The position numbers were made by a program, and so were the translations under genes. A DNA stretch of 58,170 nucleotides from Acidobacteriaceae bacterium (lineage in GTDB: Bacteria > Acidobacteriota > Terriglobia > Terriglobales > Acidobacteriaceae): assembly GCA_003139795.1 (NCBI GenBank), contig PLGM01000081.1:14334-72503 (forward strand), read 5' to 3'. Numbering within the stretch: the first letter of the stretch is position 1; each line of letters starts with the position of its first letter. Below the pieces are notes generated by a model, which saw only the letters and a list, made by a program, of their open reading frames with translations, was not told the origin of the DNA and made no database searches. Below are positions 9,127-17,528 of this stretch, one piece after another.

Positions 9127-9477
9127 ATGACGCTGGAAGAATTGCGAGATCAAATCGATGCTCTGGACCGGCAACTGGTGGAGTTGCTGAGCGAGCGGGC
9201 ACGCGCCGCGCAGATGATCGGTCACCTGAAGGTTGCCACCTCGCTGCCGGTTTATGAGCCGGCGCGCGAAAAGGTGATCTACGCCAACGTGCGCGCGGCC
9301 AACAAGGGTCCGTTGCCGGACATCGAACTGACGCATATCTACGAGCGCATCATCGACGTGATGCGGGCTTTGCAGAGGGACGAGTTGGCATCGGAGAGGA
9401 ACGCCCAGGACCGCCGCGGCGGTCTGCCGGGCCACGGCACAGGCGTAGAGACGCCCGGGACAGGGAATAAGCAATGA
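9127..9477 (+). CDS. aroQ: Chorismate mutase (AroQ class)
   Basis: A 116-residue all-helical AroQ-type mutase converting chorismate to prephenate. It shows the pattern LEELRDQIDALDRQLVELL, RARAAQMIGHLK and YEPAREKVI, with Arg, Arg, Lys and Glu residues at the expected active-site places. The ATG at 9127 is used; upstream in-frame ATGs would add a non-homologous extension overlapping trpA. The last 25 or so residues (after RDELASERN) are Gly/Pro-rich and outside the domain. The stop overlaps the DAHP synthase start by ATGA. It feeds the prephenate dehydrogenase two genes downstream. Confidence 0.93.
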   Translation: MTLEELRDQIDALDRQLVELLSERARAAQMIGHLKVATSLPVYEPAREKVIYANVRAANKGPLPDIELTHIYERIIDVMRALQRDELASERNAQDRRGGLPGHGTGVETPGTGNKQ

Positions 9478-10490
9478 TCGTAGCCATGCAGGAGAGAGCC
9501 ACCGAAGAGCAGATCGATGCAGTGATCGATGCGATGGTGGAATCCGGGGTCAATGTTCATCGAACGACGGGCGCGAGCCAGACCATTCTGGCCGGCGTGG
9601 GTCCTACCACCGGCCTGGACCTGAGGAAGTTTGAGCTGCTGTCGGGCGTGCTCTATGTACACAGGATTACCGCGCCTTACAAGCTGGCCGGGCGTGCGTT
9701 TCGTCCGGAAGGCACGGTGGTGGAGTTTCCAAACGGCGCCAGAATCGGCGGCGAGCAGGTGGCGATCATCGCCGGCCCGTGCGCCATCGAGAACCGCGAT
9801 CAGATTTTCACCATTGCCGCGTGCGTGAAGGCGGCAGGAGGCGGTTTTCTGCGCGGAGGCGCCTACAAGCCGCGCAGTTCTCCCTACGCTTTTCAAGGAC
9901 TGGGGATTCCGGGGCTGGAACTGATGCACGAGGCGGCCGAGGCGAACGGTCTGCTAACGGTGAGCGAGGTGATGGAGATCGCGCAGATTGAGCCCATGTT
10001 GCCGTACGTGGACTGCTTTCAGGTGGGGGCGCGCAACATGCAGAACTTCAACCTGCTGCGCGAGCTGGGCCTGGTGCGCAAGCCGGTGCTGCTGAAGCGC
10101 GGCATGTCGGCCAACATCGAGGAACTGCTGTTGTCGAGCGAGTACATTCTGGCCGGCGGCAACTACGATGTGATTTTGTGCGAGCGCGGCATCCGTACTT
10201 ATGAGACCTCGACGCGCAACACCATGGACATCGCGGCGATTCCGGTGGTGCACAAGCTCTCCCACCTGCCCATGGTGGCCGACCCCTCGCACGGCACGGG
10301 CCGGCGCGACATGGTTCCCCCCATGGCCAAGGCCGCCGTGGCAGCAGGGGCGGACGCGATCATGGTGGAGATTCACCCCAATGCCGACAAGGCCGCCTCC
10401 GACGCGGCGCAGACCCTCTACCTCGACCAGTTTGAGAAGCTGGTGGGTGAGTTGAGGGTGATTGCGACGGCGGTGGGACGGACGCTGTAG
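9474..10490 (+). CDS. aroF: 3-deoxy-7-phosphoheptulonate (DAHP) synthase, type I-beta with ferredoxin-like domain
   Basis: A 338-residue DAHP synthase, first step of the shikimate pathway. Residues 1 to about 70 form the ferredoxin-like regulatory domain (MIVAMQERATEEQIDAVID) known from Thermotoga-type enzymes; the barrel follows with IAGPCAIEN, GGAYKPRSSPYAFQG, QVGARNMQNF, PVLLKRGM, CERGIRTYE and VADPSHGTGRRD (metal and phosphate ligands). Placement straight after chorismate mutase, with a 4-bp overlap, suggests feedback control through the mutase or aromatic end products as in related systems, though no fused mutase is present. Confidence 0.96.
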   Translation: MIVAMQERATEEQIDAVIDAMVESGVNVHRTTGASQTILAGVGPTTGLDLRKFELLSGVLYVHRITAPYKLAGRAFRPEGTVVEFPNGARIGGEQVAIIAGPCAIENRDQIFTIAACVKAAGGGFLRGGAYKPRSSPYAFQGLGIPGLELMHEAAEANGLLTVSEVMEIAQIEPMLPYVDCFQVGARNMQNFNLLRELGLVRKPVLLKRGMSANIEELLLSSEYILAGGNYDVILCERGIRTYETSTRNTMDIAAIPVVHKLSHLPMVADPSHGTGRRDMVPPMAKAAVAAGADAIMVEIHPNADKAASDAAQTLYLDQFEKLVGELRVIATAVGRTL

Positions 10491-10529
10491 TTTTTAGACT
10501 CGTGTCAATCGGTAGCGGAGTTGGCAAAG

Positions 10530-10565
10530 GCTAGCGCCGCTAACACCGCTAACGCCGCTAACGCC
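10530..10565 (+). repeat. Four tandem copies of a 9-mer (GCTAACGCC) before tyrA
   Basis: Units GCTAGCGCC, GCTAACACC, GCTAACGCC and GCTAACGCC follow one another exactly, with a partial fifth unit. The array lies in the aroF-tyrA gap, 37 bp before the tyrA start, and shares the GTTAGC core (reverse strand) with the trpB-trpA gap repeat. Confidence 0.8.
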
Positions 10566-10601
10566 GCTTTTTTCAGAGCAGTTGGAGCGAAAGATGAACG
10601 C

Positions 10602-11462
10602 ATGATCGAGCGCATTGCCATTCTGGGCACGGGCCTGCTGGGTACATCCGCGGGGCTGGCGCTGCGCGCGGCGGGTTTTCGCGGCGCCATTGCCGGGTGG
10701 AACAGGAGCCCGGAGCAGGCTCAGATTGCGCTGGCCGCGGGGGCGCTCGACTCGATTGCGGCAGATCCCTTGCAGGCGGCGCGGGAGAGCCAGGTGGTGC
10801 TGCTCTGTATGCCCATCTATGCGACTCTGGACTATATGGAGAAGCTGGCCGGCGTGCTCGGCTCCGATCACCTGGTCACCGACGTGGGCAGCACCAAGAG
10901 ACAGATCAGCGAGGCCGCCGGCCGCCTTTTCAACCGGCCGGATCGCGCGGCGTTTCTGCCCGGCCACCCCATGGCGGGCAAGGAGCGGGGCAGCGCGGCA
11001 TTGGCCGATGCGGAGTTGTTTCGCGGCGCGGTGTGGCTGTTTACCGACGATCCGGCGGCGGAGCGGTCGGCGCACTCGGCGGCGCTGGTAAAGGGGTGGC
11101 GGGAGTGGGTCGTGGCGATGGGCTCAAAGACCATCGACCTTGACCCTGCGCGCCACGATGAGCTGGTTGCCTGGGTCAGCCATCTGCCGCAGTTTGTGGC
11201 CACGGCCCTGAGCGCGCTGCTCGAGGAAGAAGTGGGCGACGCGCCGGAGCTGAAAGACGTGGGCGGACGCGCCCTGCGCGAGATGACACGGCTGGGGGCC
11301 AGCCCGTACTCGATGTGGCGGGATATAGCTTATACGAATACTGAAGCCGTGCAGGCGGCGCTGCACGCGCTGGAGCAGAGGCTGGCGCATTTGCGCGAGA
11401 ACCTGCGCACGCCGGAGTTGCGCGATGAGTTCGAGCAGGCGAATCGGTTTCGTCGGGAGTAA
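10602..11462 (+). CDS. tyrA: Prephenate (or arogenate) dehydrogenase
   Basis: A 286-residue NAD(P)-dependent TyrA converting prephenate to 4-hydroxyphenylpyruvate, or arogenate to tyrosine. The N-terminal Rossmann motif is GTGLLGTSAGLALR; downstream are TDVGSTK, the catalytic-His segment FLPGHPMAGKE, DPARHDELVAWVSHLPQ and a helical dimerisation part. There is no ACT domain, so allosteric control by tyrosine would have to differ from ACT-bearing TyrA. The ATG at 10602 matches the family N-terminus; an upstream ATG in frame would translate the 9-mer repeat into an Ala/Asn-rich tail and is rejected. It ends the aromatic operon. Confidence 0.94.
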   Translation: MIERIAILGTGLLGTSAGLALRAAGFRGAIAGWNRSPEQAQIALAAGALDSIAADPLQAARESQVVLLCMPIYATLDYMEKLAGVLGSDHLVTDVGSTKRQISEAAGRLFNRPDRAAFLPGHPMAGKERGSAALADAELFRGAVWLFTDDPAAERSAHSAALVKGWREWVVAMGSKTIDLDPARHDELVAWVSHLPQFVATALSALLEEEVGDAPELKDVGGRALREMTRLGASPYSMWRDIAYTNTEAVQAALHALEQRLAHLRENLRTPELRDEFEQANRFRRE

Positions 11463-11502
11463 CGAAATTCCAGCTTCAGATCTTTGGTTGGGAATCTAGA
11501 AT

Positions 11503-12171
11503 GTGAGGATGAACTTGCCTTCAAATCTTTGGTTTACCGCAGTGATCGTTCTTGCTCTTCAAACAAGTGTATTGGCAGCACAAAATTCCGCTCCTTCTCT
11601 GAAGCTGAGCATCGGTACCCCGCAATCGGCTGTTACCGCAAGTTATGGAAAGCCATTTGGGCATTGGCAATTGACCGCCTCTGAATACAGTGCCCAAGTA
11701 GGTGTGCCAACTGGACTCTGGATGGTCTACCATCTCAATGCTTTCGGCAACCGAATGTATGTAACGATGCTGCATTTCGGCCATTCGATGGTTGGACCTC
11801 AGCAGTCTGTCTCTGCTGCGGTTGATTCGTTGATGCTGATGCCGAACGGATATTGGACAGTCTTTCAAATACTGAACGATCAACCAGAGTTCGGCGCATT
11901 GTGCGTGACCAACTGCGATGTGATTCGTACGACCGACAGCGCTGGGAAGGTCGCGCTCCTGCTCAAGCCCGAAACTTCGAAGCCAGACGCGGCAATCATT
12001 TACTTCGAGGGGGATAGCGCTGGAAGAATCGATCGGAAGTCGGTCGCCTCTTTGCAAGGGGTACCACAATGGGTCTATGTATTTCGCTTGAGTGATTTCG
12101 ACAGCCACCACGCCGATCTCAGGAAAGAAGTCATCGGAACATGGAGCCCTGAGATCAAGCCTCATCAGTAG
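11503..12171 (+). CDS. Secreted hypothetical protein
   Basis: A 222-residue protein with a signal peptide: hydrophobic core WFTAVIVLALQTSVL followed by an AAQ-type cleavage region. The mature part begins with SLKLSIGTPQSAVTASYGKP, the pattern of a short periplasmic domain seen in many uncharacterised proteins in which a G-x-s-x-x-x-V motif precedes a conserved YG. No function recognised. Its base composition is visibly more AT-rich than tyrA before it, which may mark a recent arrival. The GTG at 11503 or the ATG at 11509 could be the start. It lies 40 bp after tyrA but is probably a separate unit. Confidence 0.7.
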   Translation: MRMNLPSNLWFTAVIVLALQTSVLAAQNSAPSLKLSIGTPQSAVTASYGKPFGHWQLTASEYSAQVGVPTGLWMVYHLNAFGNRMYVTMLHFGHSMVGPQQSVSAAVDSLMLMPNGYWTVFQILNDQPEFGALCVTNCDVIRTTDSAGKVALLLKPETSKPDAAIIYFEGDSAGRIDRKSVASLQGVPQWVYVFRLSDFDSHHADLRKEVIGTWSPEIKPHQ

Positions 12172-12182
12172 ATAGCGCCATC

Positions 12183-12710
12183 TTACGACCGCAGCCCCAA
12201 CCGCAAATCCTTCATCAACAACATGAGATGCAGGTCGTTTTCGGGGCACGGCACGAAGTCGAAGCGCCGGTAGAATAGGGCTGCCTCAGCGTCGATGGCA
12301 TGGACCAAGGCAGCGCGCGCTCCCACGATGTCCGCGGCCGCGGCAATGCGAACCAGCGCGTCCTTGAGCATGGCTTTCCCGACACCGGCTCCCTGTTCGG
12401 TTTTGTCCACCGCAAGCCTGGTCAGCACAATCACCGGAACCGGGTGATTCGCCAGTCCTTTTGCCACGCGCGCCGGCGCATCTTCCCGCCGTGTGCTTCC
12501 GGTTGCGATCGAGTAATAGGCGACCACGCGGTTGGCGCGGTGAACCACATAGGTGCGGGAGGTCTCGTTCTGCTGATTCGTCCAGGCAAAACGTTTCAAC
12601 CAGTTGCTGAGCGAAGCATGAACTCCGCAGTCGAAGGAGCTGACGTCGTGGGTCCGTGCGAGGGGCTCGACCCGCGAGAGCGGCGCGGAATGCGGCTCAG
12701 GCTCGCTCAA
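12183..12710 (-). CDS. GNAT acetyltransferase toxin (TacT-like)
   Basis: A 175-residue GNAT N-acetyltransferase of the type that acetylates aminoacyl-tRNA. It has the typical opening DVSSFDCGVHASLSNWLKR, the strand VVAYYSIATGS, the core VPVIVLTRLAVDK, the acetyl-CoA pyrophosphate loop QGAGVGKAML and the C-terminal catalytic-Tyr region AALFYRRFDFVPCP. The best start is a TTG at 12710 that overlaps the upstream antitoxin gene by 14 bp; no ATG exists near the domain start. The pair with a DUF1778 protein is the standard TacA-TacT arrangement, antitoxin first. Activity and target are inferred from family. Confidence 0.9.
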   Translation of the reverse strand: MSEPEPHSAPLSRVEPLARTHDVSSFDCGVHASLSNWLKRFAWTNQQNETSRTYVVHRANRVVAYYSIATGSTRREDAPARVAKGLANHPVPVIVLTRLAVDKTEQGAGVGKAMLKDALVRIAAAADIVGARAALVHAIDAEAALFYRRFDFVPCPENDLHLMLLMKDLRLGLRS

Positions 12711-12978
12711 GGATGGATGGCTCCCGCAACAGCTTCTCCAACTGGGGGAGGTGCCGGGCAGGCCGGTCTAGCGCCTCAATGAATGCCTGCCACTGCTCAC
12801 CGGAGAGCACGAAATGCGTTTGGTCCGCCAGCGTGCGCTCGGCGCGCTCCGAGGCGCTCTCTAAAATGAATGCGCTGACGCTGACTCCGGCAAAAGCCGC
12901 CGCCCGGCTGATGGTGGAAACATCGCGCTCTGAGGCGCGCAGATGAAACCGGTGCTCTTTTCTCATCGCGACAGGCAT
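12697..12978 (-). CDS. DUF1778 (TacA-like) antitoxin
   Basis: A 93-residue ribbon-helix-helix antitoxin. The N-terminal DNA-binding part is HRFHLRASERDVSTISRAAA; the C-terminal LSGEQWQAFIEALDRPARHL segment wraps and blocks the toxin in known TacA proteins. The ATG at 12978 has a well-spaced GGAGAA. The operon is expected to be autoregulated by the antitoxin and toxin-antitoxin complex. Confidence 0.9.
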   Translation of the reverse strand: MPVAMRKEHRFHLRASERDVSTISRAAAFAGVSVSAFILESASERAERTLADQTHFVLSGEQWQAFIEALDRPARHLPQLEKLLREPSILERA

Positions 12979-13056
12979 ATTCTTCTCCGTACACCCATTG
13001 TACGCCAATTCGAACATGAATCGCCAAAATAAACGCGGCTTCCGGCCCATGCAGGT

Positions 13057-13533
13057 TTACTCCGCTTCCTTGGCCGGTTCGGCCGTTTCCTTGGCCGGGT
13101 CGAGGGTGTGGAAGCCTTCGGCTTTGGCGGCTTCGAGAAGCTGCGGCGAGGCGGAGACGAAGATGATCTCGGTGTTCTGGAACATGTCGCGGGCGACCAG
13201 GGCGGCAGCCAGTTGCAAAGTGTCCGGCCAGCGCAGCGCGGTGCGGTCGAGGAGCTGGCGCGCGGCTTCAAGGACGGCCGGGTTCAGCGGCTCCTGGACC
13301 ATGCGGGCGGCTTCAAGGCGGAGAATATCGAGCGCGGCCGTGGCGTCTTCCGCCGAGATGCCGCCTGCCCGTTCGCGGCGGCGGATGGCTGCATAGACCT
13401 CCAGCGGCGTGGAGGCGGAGATCAGTTTGCGGTTGTCCTCGACGGCCTCCATGAGGCGAATCAGGGCGTCGGTGCCCTGCTCCTGGACGAAGAGCTTGGC
13501 GAAGGCCGTGGACTCCAGGAAGTAGCAGCTCAC
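13057..13533 (-). CDS. PIN-domain protein (VapC-like)
   Basis: A 158-residue PIN-fold protein. The family pattern is recognisable: CYFLESTAFAKLFVQEQGT at the N-terminus, TPLEVYAAIRRRERAG in the middle, RWPDTLQLAAAL and IIFVSASPQLLEAA near the end. Two of the usual four acidic metal ligands are changed: the first Asp is Glu8 in FLES, and the last Asp is Ser in VSASP; the middle Glu and Asp are kept. The enzyme may be impaired or altered. The start is GTG at 13533, overlapping the upstream gene's stop (GTGA). A C-terminal tail rich in Lys, Glu and Ala follows the domain. Confidence 0.85.
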   Translation of the reverse strand: MSCYFLESTAFAKLFVQEQGTDALIRLMEAVEDNRKLISASTPLEVYAAIRRRERAGGISAEDATAALDILRLEAARMVQEPLNPAVLEAARQLLDRTALRWPDTLQLAAALVARDMFQNTEIIFVSASPQLLEAAKAEGFHTLDPAKETAEPAKEAE

Positions 13534-14252
13534 AGGTTCCCCCGTTCCTCTTCAATGGCCTCGGCGATGGAGTCGCCATGGACCGCGACAGGATGGAAGC
13601 GCTGCGCCTCCTCGGGCATGCCGGCTTCGACGCGGTTGAGGCGGATGGTGGTGGTGGGATAGGCGGGGGTCTTGGGGTTGGCGATCTTGCTGGTGAGCAC
13701 GACACCGCGCTGGATGGCCTCAGCCAGGACGGCCTGGCGCGACTCGGGGTGCTGATTCCAGCGGAAGGCCTTGCGGGGCAGGAAGGAATCGCGGAACCAT
13801 TTGAGAGCGATAAAGGCGTGTCCGCCCCGCTCGGCCTCGGCCAGGGCGGCGCACAACTCTTTCACGCGGGCTTCCAGGTCGGCGGGAATCACGGCTTCCT
13901 GGCCGTCGCCCTCCTCGTCGTCGTCGGCATGATCGACAGCTGCTCGCGGCGCCCGGGTAGGACGCGGGGCAGCGTCGCCGTTGCCGATGCGCTCAAAGTA
14001 GATGCGCACCTCGTCCTCTTCCGGCGACCAGGTGTCAGCCGACGCGTTGCGGCGCTTGCTGCGGCCGTTTTCACCGCACAGCTCGACGATGGCCTGGTAT
14101 CCGGGAGGCGCCAGGAAGTGCAGAGCGCGCGCCAGGCCGGGGTCAGAGGAAAACGCCAGTTCGTTCAGGGCTTCTTCGATAATCTCTTCTGCGTCGGGAA
14201 TGTTCAGGTTGGTTAAATCTACGCTGCCCTGCGCAGCTTTTGTCGATTTCAT
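13530..14252 (-). CDS. Unknown 240-residue protein coupled to the PIN gene
   Basis: No family recognised. The N-terminal third is helical and acidic (IPDAEEIIEEALNELAF), then a charged linker with the acidic run DHADDDEEGDGQE near residue 115, then a C-terminal part of about 90 residues: a helix (VKELCAALAEAERGG), a Trp/Phe-rich segment (LKWFRDSFLPRKAFRWNQ), a helix with RQAVLAEAI, and two strands ending TTTIRLNR. The C-terminal part could be a winged-helix or similar nucleic-acid-binding fold; this is a guess from spacing. The ATG at 14252 has GGAGAAG in good position. The 4-bp overlap with the PIN gene and the order (partner first) suggest an antitoxin or targeting subunit. Confidence 0.75.
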   Translation of the reverse strand: MKSTKAAQGSVDLTNLNIPDAEEIIEEALNELAFSSDPGLARALHFLAPPGYQAIVELCGENGRSKRRNASADTWSPEEDEVRIYFERIGNGDAAPRPTRAPRAAVDHADDDEEGDGQEAVIPADLEARVKELCAALAEAERGGHAFIALKWFRDSFLPRKAFRWNQHPESRQAVLAEAIQRGVVLTSKIANPKTPAYPTTTIRLNRVEAGMPEEAQRFHPVAVHGDSIAEAIEEERGNL

Positions 14253-14264
14253 TTTTTCTTCTCC

Positions 14265-14783
14265 GTATGCCGCGCCTCCCGCCTGCCTGCACCGCACGGT
14301 CGCCGGCGGCCTCATGGCCTTGTTCCGGAGTCCGGTTGCGCCGCGCACCGCGGGCGAAAGAGAGCAGCCCTAGTTCTAAATCCGCAACCTCAAAGGAGGA
14401 TCGATTCCGGTTACCACCCCGGCTGCCACCCCAACCACGAAAGACCCGTCGTTGAGGACCCCGGTTGTCCAACAAAATAAAGTGGATACGGTTTTTTGCG
14501 ATTCTCGAATATCTGCAAGGAGATGTTTGCAATTCAGTGACTCATTTTCAACTGGGAGCCATGTTTTCGCTTGTCTTTTCTACCCTACAGGGATTTGAGA
14601 AGCACTTTAGCTAAACCCTCGATTCAAGGCTATTCAACCCACAGTGTACCCGATAATCGAGGTCCGCGTGTTGCCAAACGGAAGATGTGTGCGCGCCGTC
14701 ACGCCGGCGCAACCCCGATTCCGAAAAAGAGTTGCGCACCCGCGGCGCTATTATGCGGTGGTTGAGTCCGTACAATAGGAGAT
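14265..14783. other. 519-bp gap with no gene seen
   Basis: Separates the leftward PIN operon from the rightward 869-residue secreted protein. It is more AT-rich than its surroundings around 14460-14600 and has broken reading frames in all directions. I see no RNA gene, transposon end or clear regulatory palindrome. It should hold the promoters of both flanking genes. Confidence 0.5.
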
Positions 14784-17393
14784 ATGCGCCGTTGCTTGCT
14801 ACTGCTGTTGCTGTGGTGTCTGGCTTCATCCGGACTGTGGGCCGATAGCCCGGCCTTCGACCTTTCCGGGCCCAAGGTGGACGTGCATGTAAAGCGCGGG
14901 GAAGTCACCCTGCCGATCGGCGAGGTTCCCAACCTTCTGCCCGGCGACCGGCTGTGGATTCATCCCGACCTGCCCGAGAGCCAGTCAACCCACTTTGTAC
15001 TGATCGTCGCCTTCCTGCGTGGGGCCACCAATCCACCACCGCCGGAGTGGTTTACCCGCGTGGAGACCTGGAACCACGATGTTCGCGAAGAAGGTGTCTT
15101 TGTAACTGTTCCCGCGGAAGCGCAGCAGGCGCTGGTTTTTCTGGCGCCGGAGACGGGCGGCGATTTCAGCACCCTGCGCGCCGCCGTGCGCGGGCGGCCC
15201 GGCGCATTTGTGCGCGCCACCCAGGACCTGCAGGCCGCCAGTTGGGACCGTATGCGGCTGGAGGCCTACCTTGCCGAAGTCAAGGTCACCTCCCAGACCG
15301 ATCCCAAGTTGCTGAAACAGCGGGCCGAGATGGCAGCCCGCAGCCTGGGCATCAAACTGGACAAGGAATGCTTCGACAAACCCAGCGACCAGCAGGCTCC
15401 GTGCCTGGTGGAGCACACCGATGGACTGGTGCTGGACGACGCCAATGCGCAATCGCTGGTGGTGCAGTTAGCCAACGGTTCCGCCGGCGATCTGATGAAC
15501 CAGCTCAGCTATTCAACCTTGGCCGGGGGGGGCAATTTCAGCCCCTATGTCGGCGCCATCGTGGACACGGCGAGGATTCTCGCCTCGTTGCACACGGCGC
15601 ATTTCCAATACATTCCCGCACTGGCTCTGCCGACCAAAGATACGCTGAATCTTCGCCTGAACGTGCCGCCTTCGTTCCGCGATCCCAAGTCGGTGGTGGT
15701 GGTTGCGCTGCCGCCGATAGGGCCGGCCAAGCCGCCACCGCTGCATCCGGTGAATCCGGCGGAGAGCTTTTGCGCGCAGAAGCCCGGCCTGGTGTTACCT
15801 GCCGAAGGAGCGCCGATGGTGTTTTCTACCCAGTTGGTCTACGACCTGATGCTGCACATCGAGGCCCGCGTCAATGGAAAAGGCTCTTCGATGGACCTGC
15901 CGGTGAAAGCCGATCCGGCCGAAGGCGGGCTGGTGTTGGCGCAACCAGTGCCCGCGCTGGGGGAGGGCGATTTGACCGGCGTGTTGCGCGGCAAGTGGGG
16001 CTTTGACGACTGGGAGGGTCCGCGATTCCACCTGCACGTTGCTCAGCCCGGCAAATGGATCGTGGCGGCCAGCGACCAGTCTGCCCTGGTGGTGGGCCGC
16101 GAAGACACGCTGCGCCTTGAAGACGAGAGTACGCTTTGCGTCGATCGGGTGGAAGAACAGGGCGCCGGCGGCAACCCCCTGAAGCTGACCTGGATGTCTC
16201 CCAAGCCGGATACGCTAGAGGTAGTTGTGCCCCTGAAAGACGCGGCTCCCGGACCGGTAACCCTGGAGATCTACCAGTATGGGTTGGCGAAGCCGGACAG
16301 GCTGCCCATGAAGGCCTATGCCGAGGCCGCATCGCTGGACCGGCTGACGCTGAGCGCAGGCGACGCAGTGGCGTTACTGCGAGGGACCCGTCTGGACGAA
16401 GTGGCAAAGGCCGAACTGGAGGGGTTGACGCTAACCCCGTCAGCGCTGAGCCGCGTCGAGGACTTCGACCAGTTGGCGATGAACGCCGATGGTCCCACGG
16501 CAAACCTGGACCCCGGAAAGCGCTACGTTGCCAACGTGCAGTTGGAGGACGGCCGCCAACTGAAGGTGCCCGTGACCGTGGAGCCGCCTCGCCCGCAGGT
16601 CGTGCTGTTGAACAAGGGCATGCAAGAGGAGGCGTCTGCGACCCCCTCGCCCATACGCTTGGGGAGTCTGGACGACCTGCCCATTGAGGGGCGGCTGGTG
16701 TTCTTTCTCAAGTCCCGCGTCCCGGTGAACTTTGCCCGCAATGAAAAGGTGGAGGTGGCTGCGGTGGATGGCAGCTTCCGAACCGTGCTGTCGCTGGCCG
16801 ACGGCAGCCTGGTGCTCGAGGACGCGAAGATCGCAATCGGCATGGTGGACCCGCTGGCCCGCTTCGGCTCCTCGGCCTTTGGGCCGGTGCAGGTGCGCGT
16901 GATGTCGGCAGACGGGGTCACGGGCGACTGGCTGCCCCTGGGAACGCTGGTGCGGCTGCCTGGGTTCAAGGAGCTGCGCTGCCCGCGCGCCGTGACCAAG
17001 CCCTGCACGCTCACCGGGTCGAACCTGACCCTGGCCACCTCCATCGGGGCCACGCCGGAGTTCGACAACGCCACCGATGTGCCGCCGGACTTTACGGGAA
17101 CCCAACTGAACGTGGCCCACCCGGCCAATGGCGTGCTTTATCTGAGGCTGCGCGACGACCCGGCGACGGTGCAGACGCTCACCCTGCCGGTGACGCCGGC
17201 AATCCAGCCGGGACCACCGGCGCCGGCGGCATCGGCACAACCCATTGCCGTCCCGGCCCTACCGGCGGCTGCCCCGCCCGCTGTACGGCCGGCTGCCCCG
17301 CCCGTTGTACCGCCGGCTGTACCGCCGGCTGCACAGCCAGAAAAAGCAGCGCCTAAAAGCGCTCCAAGTCCTGAAGCGCCGGTGAACCGATGA
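14784..17393 (+). CDS. Large secreted protein of unknown function
   Basis: An 869-residue protein with a clear signal peptide (RRCLLLLLLWCLASSGLWA, cleavage near residue 21). The first part (to about residue 390) has mixed alpha/beta character with an opening pattern LPIGEVPNLLPGDRLWIHPD; the middle and C-terminal parts are beta-rich and read like repeated Ig-like units (for example LSAGDAVALLRGTRLDEVAKAE and CTLTGSNLTLATSIGATP). The final 60 or so residues are a Pro/Ala tail encoded by near-tandem DNA, as in wall- or membrane-spanning linkers. No catalytic motif was recognised. It stands alone between two gaps, in the same direction as a secreted phosphoesterase. Confidence 0.85.
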   Translation: MRRCLLLLLLWCLASSGLWADSPAFDLSGPKVDVHVKRGEVTLPIGEVPNLLPGDRLWIHPDLPESQSTHFVLIVAFLRGATNPPPPEWFTRVETWNHDVREEGVFVTVPAEAQQALVFLAPETGGDFSTLRAAVRGRPGAFVRATQDLQAASWDRMRLEAYLAEVKVTSQTDPKLLKQRAEMAARSLGIKLDKECFDKPSDQQAPCLVEHTDGLVLDDANAQSLVVQLANGSAGDLMNQLSYSTLAGGGNFSPYVGAIVDTARILASLHTAHFQYIPALALPTKDTLNLRLNVPPSFRDPKSVVVVALPPIGPAKPPPLHPVNPAESFCAQKPGLVLPAEGAPMVFSTQLVYDLMLHIEARVNGKGSSMDLPVKADPAEGGLVLAQPVPALGEGDLTGVLRGKWGFDDWEGPRFHLHVAQPGKWIVAASDQSALVVGREDTLRLEDESTLCVDRVEEQGAGGNPLKLTWMSPKPDTLEVVVPLKDAAPGPVTLEIYQYGLAKPDRLPMKAYAEAASLDRLTLSAGDAVALLRGTRLDEVAKAELEGLTLTPSALSRVEDFDQLAMNADGPTANLDPGKRYVANVQLEDGRQLKVPVTVEPPRPQVVLLNKGMQEEASATPSPIRLGSLDDLPIEGRLVFFLKSRVPVNFARNEKVEVAAVDGSFRTVLSLADGSLVLEDAKIAIGMVDPLARFGSSAFGPVQVRVMSADGVTGDWLPLGTLVRLPGFKELRCPRAVTKPCTLTGSNLTLATSIGATPEFDNATDVPPDFTGTQLNVAHPANGVLYLRLRDDPATVQTLTLPVTPAIQPGPPAPAASAQPIAVPALPAAAPPAVRPAAPPVVPPAVPPAAQPEKAAPKSAPSPEAPVNR

Positions 17394-17528
17394 ATTACTC
17401 CGTTCACGGCAAACAAACGTCCGCCCGCCGGAATGGGTAATGACCTCTGGCCGCTTATCGGGGCATATGCGCCAGAGCCCTAGCCTGAAATTGACCTGAC
17501 TGGCCGTGGTTCGCGCTATGCTGATTCC

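Noticed and set aside
10521..10601. Extended TyrA start that translates the 9-mer repeat
   Set aside because: The extra residues are repeat-encoded Ala/Asn and precede the family's normal N-terminus (MIERIAILGTG).
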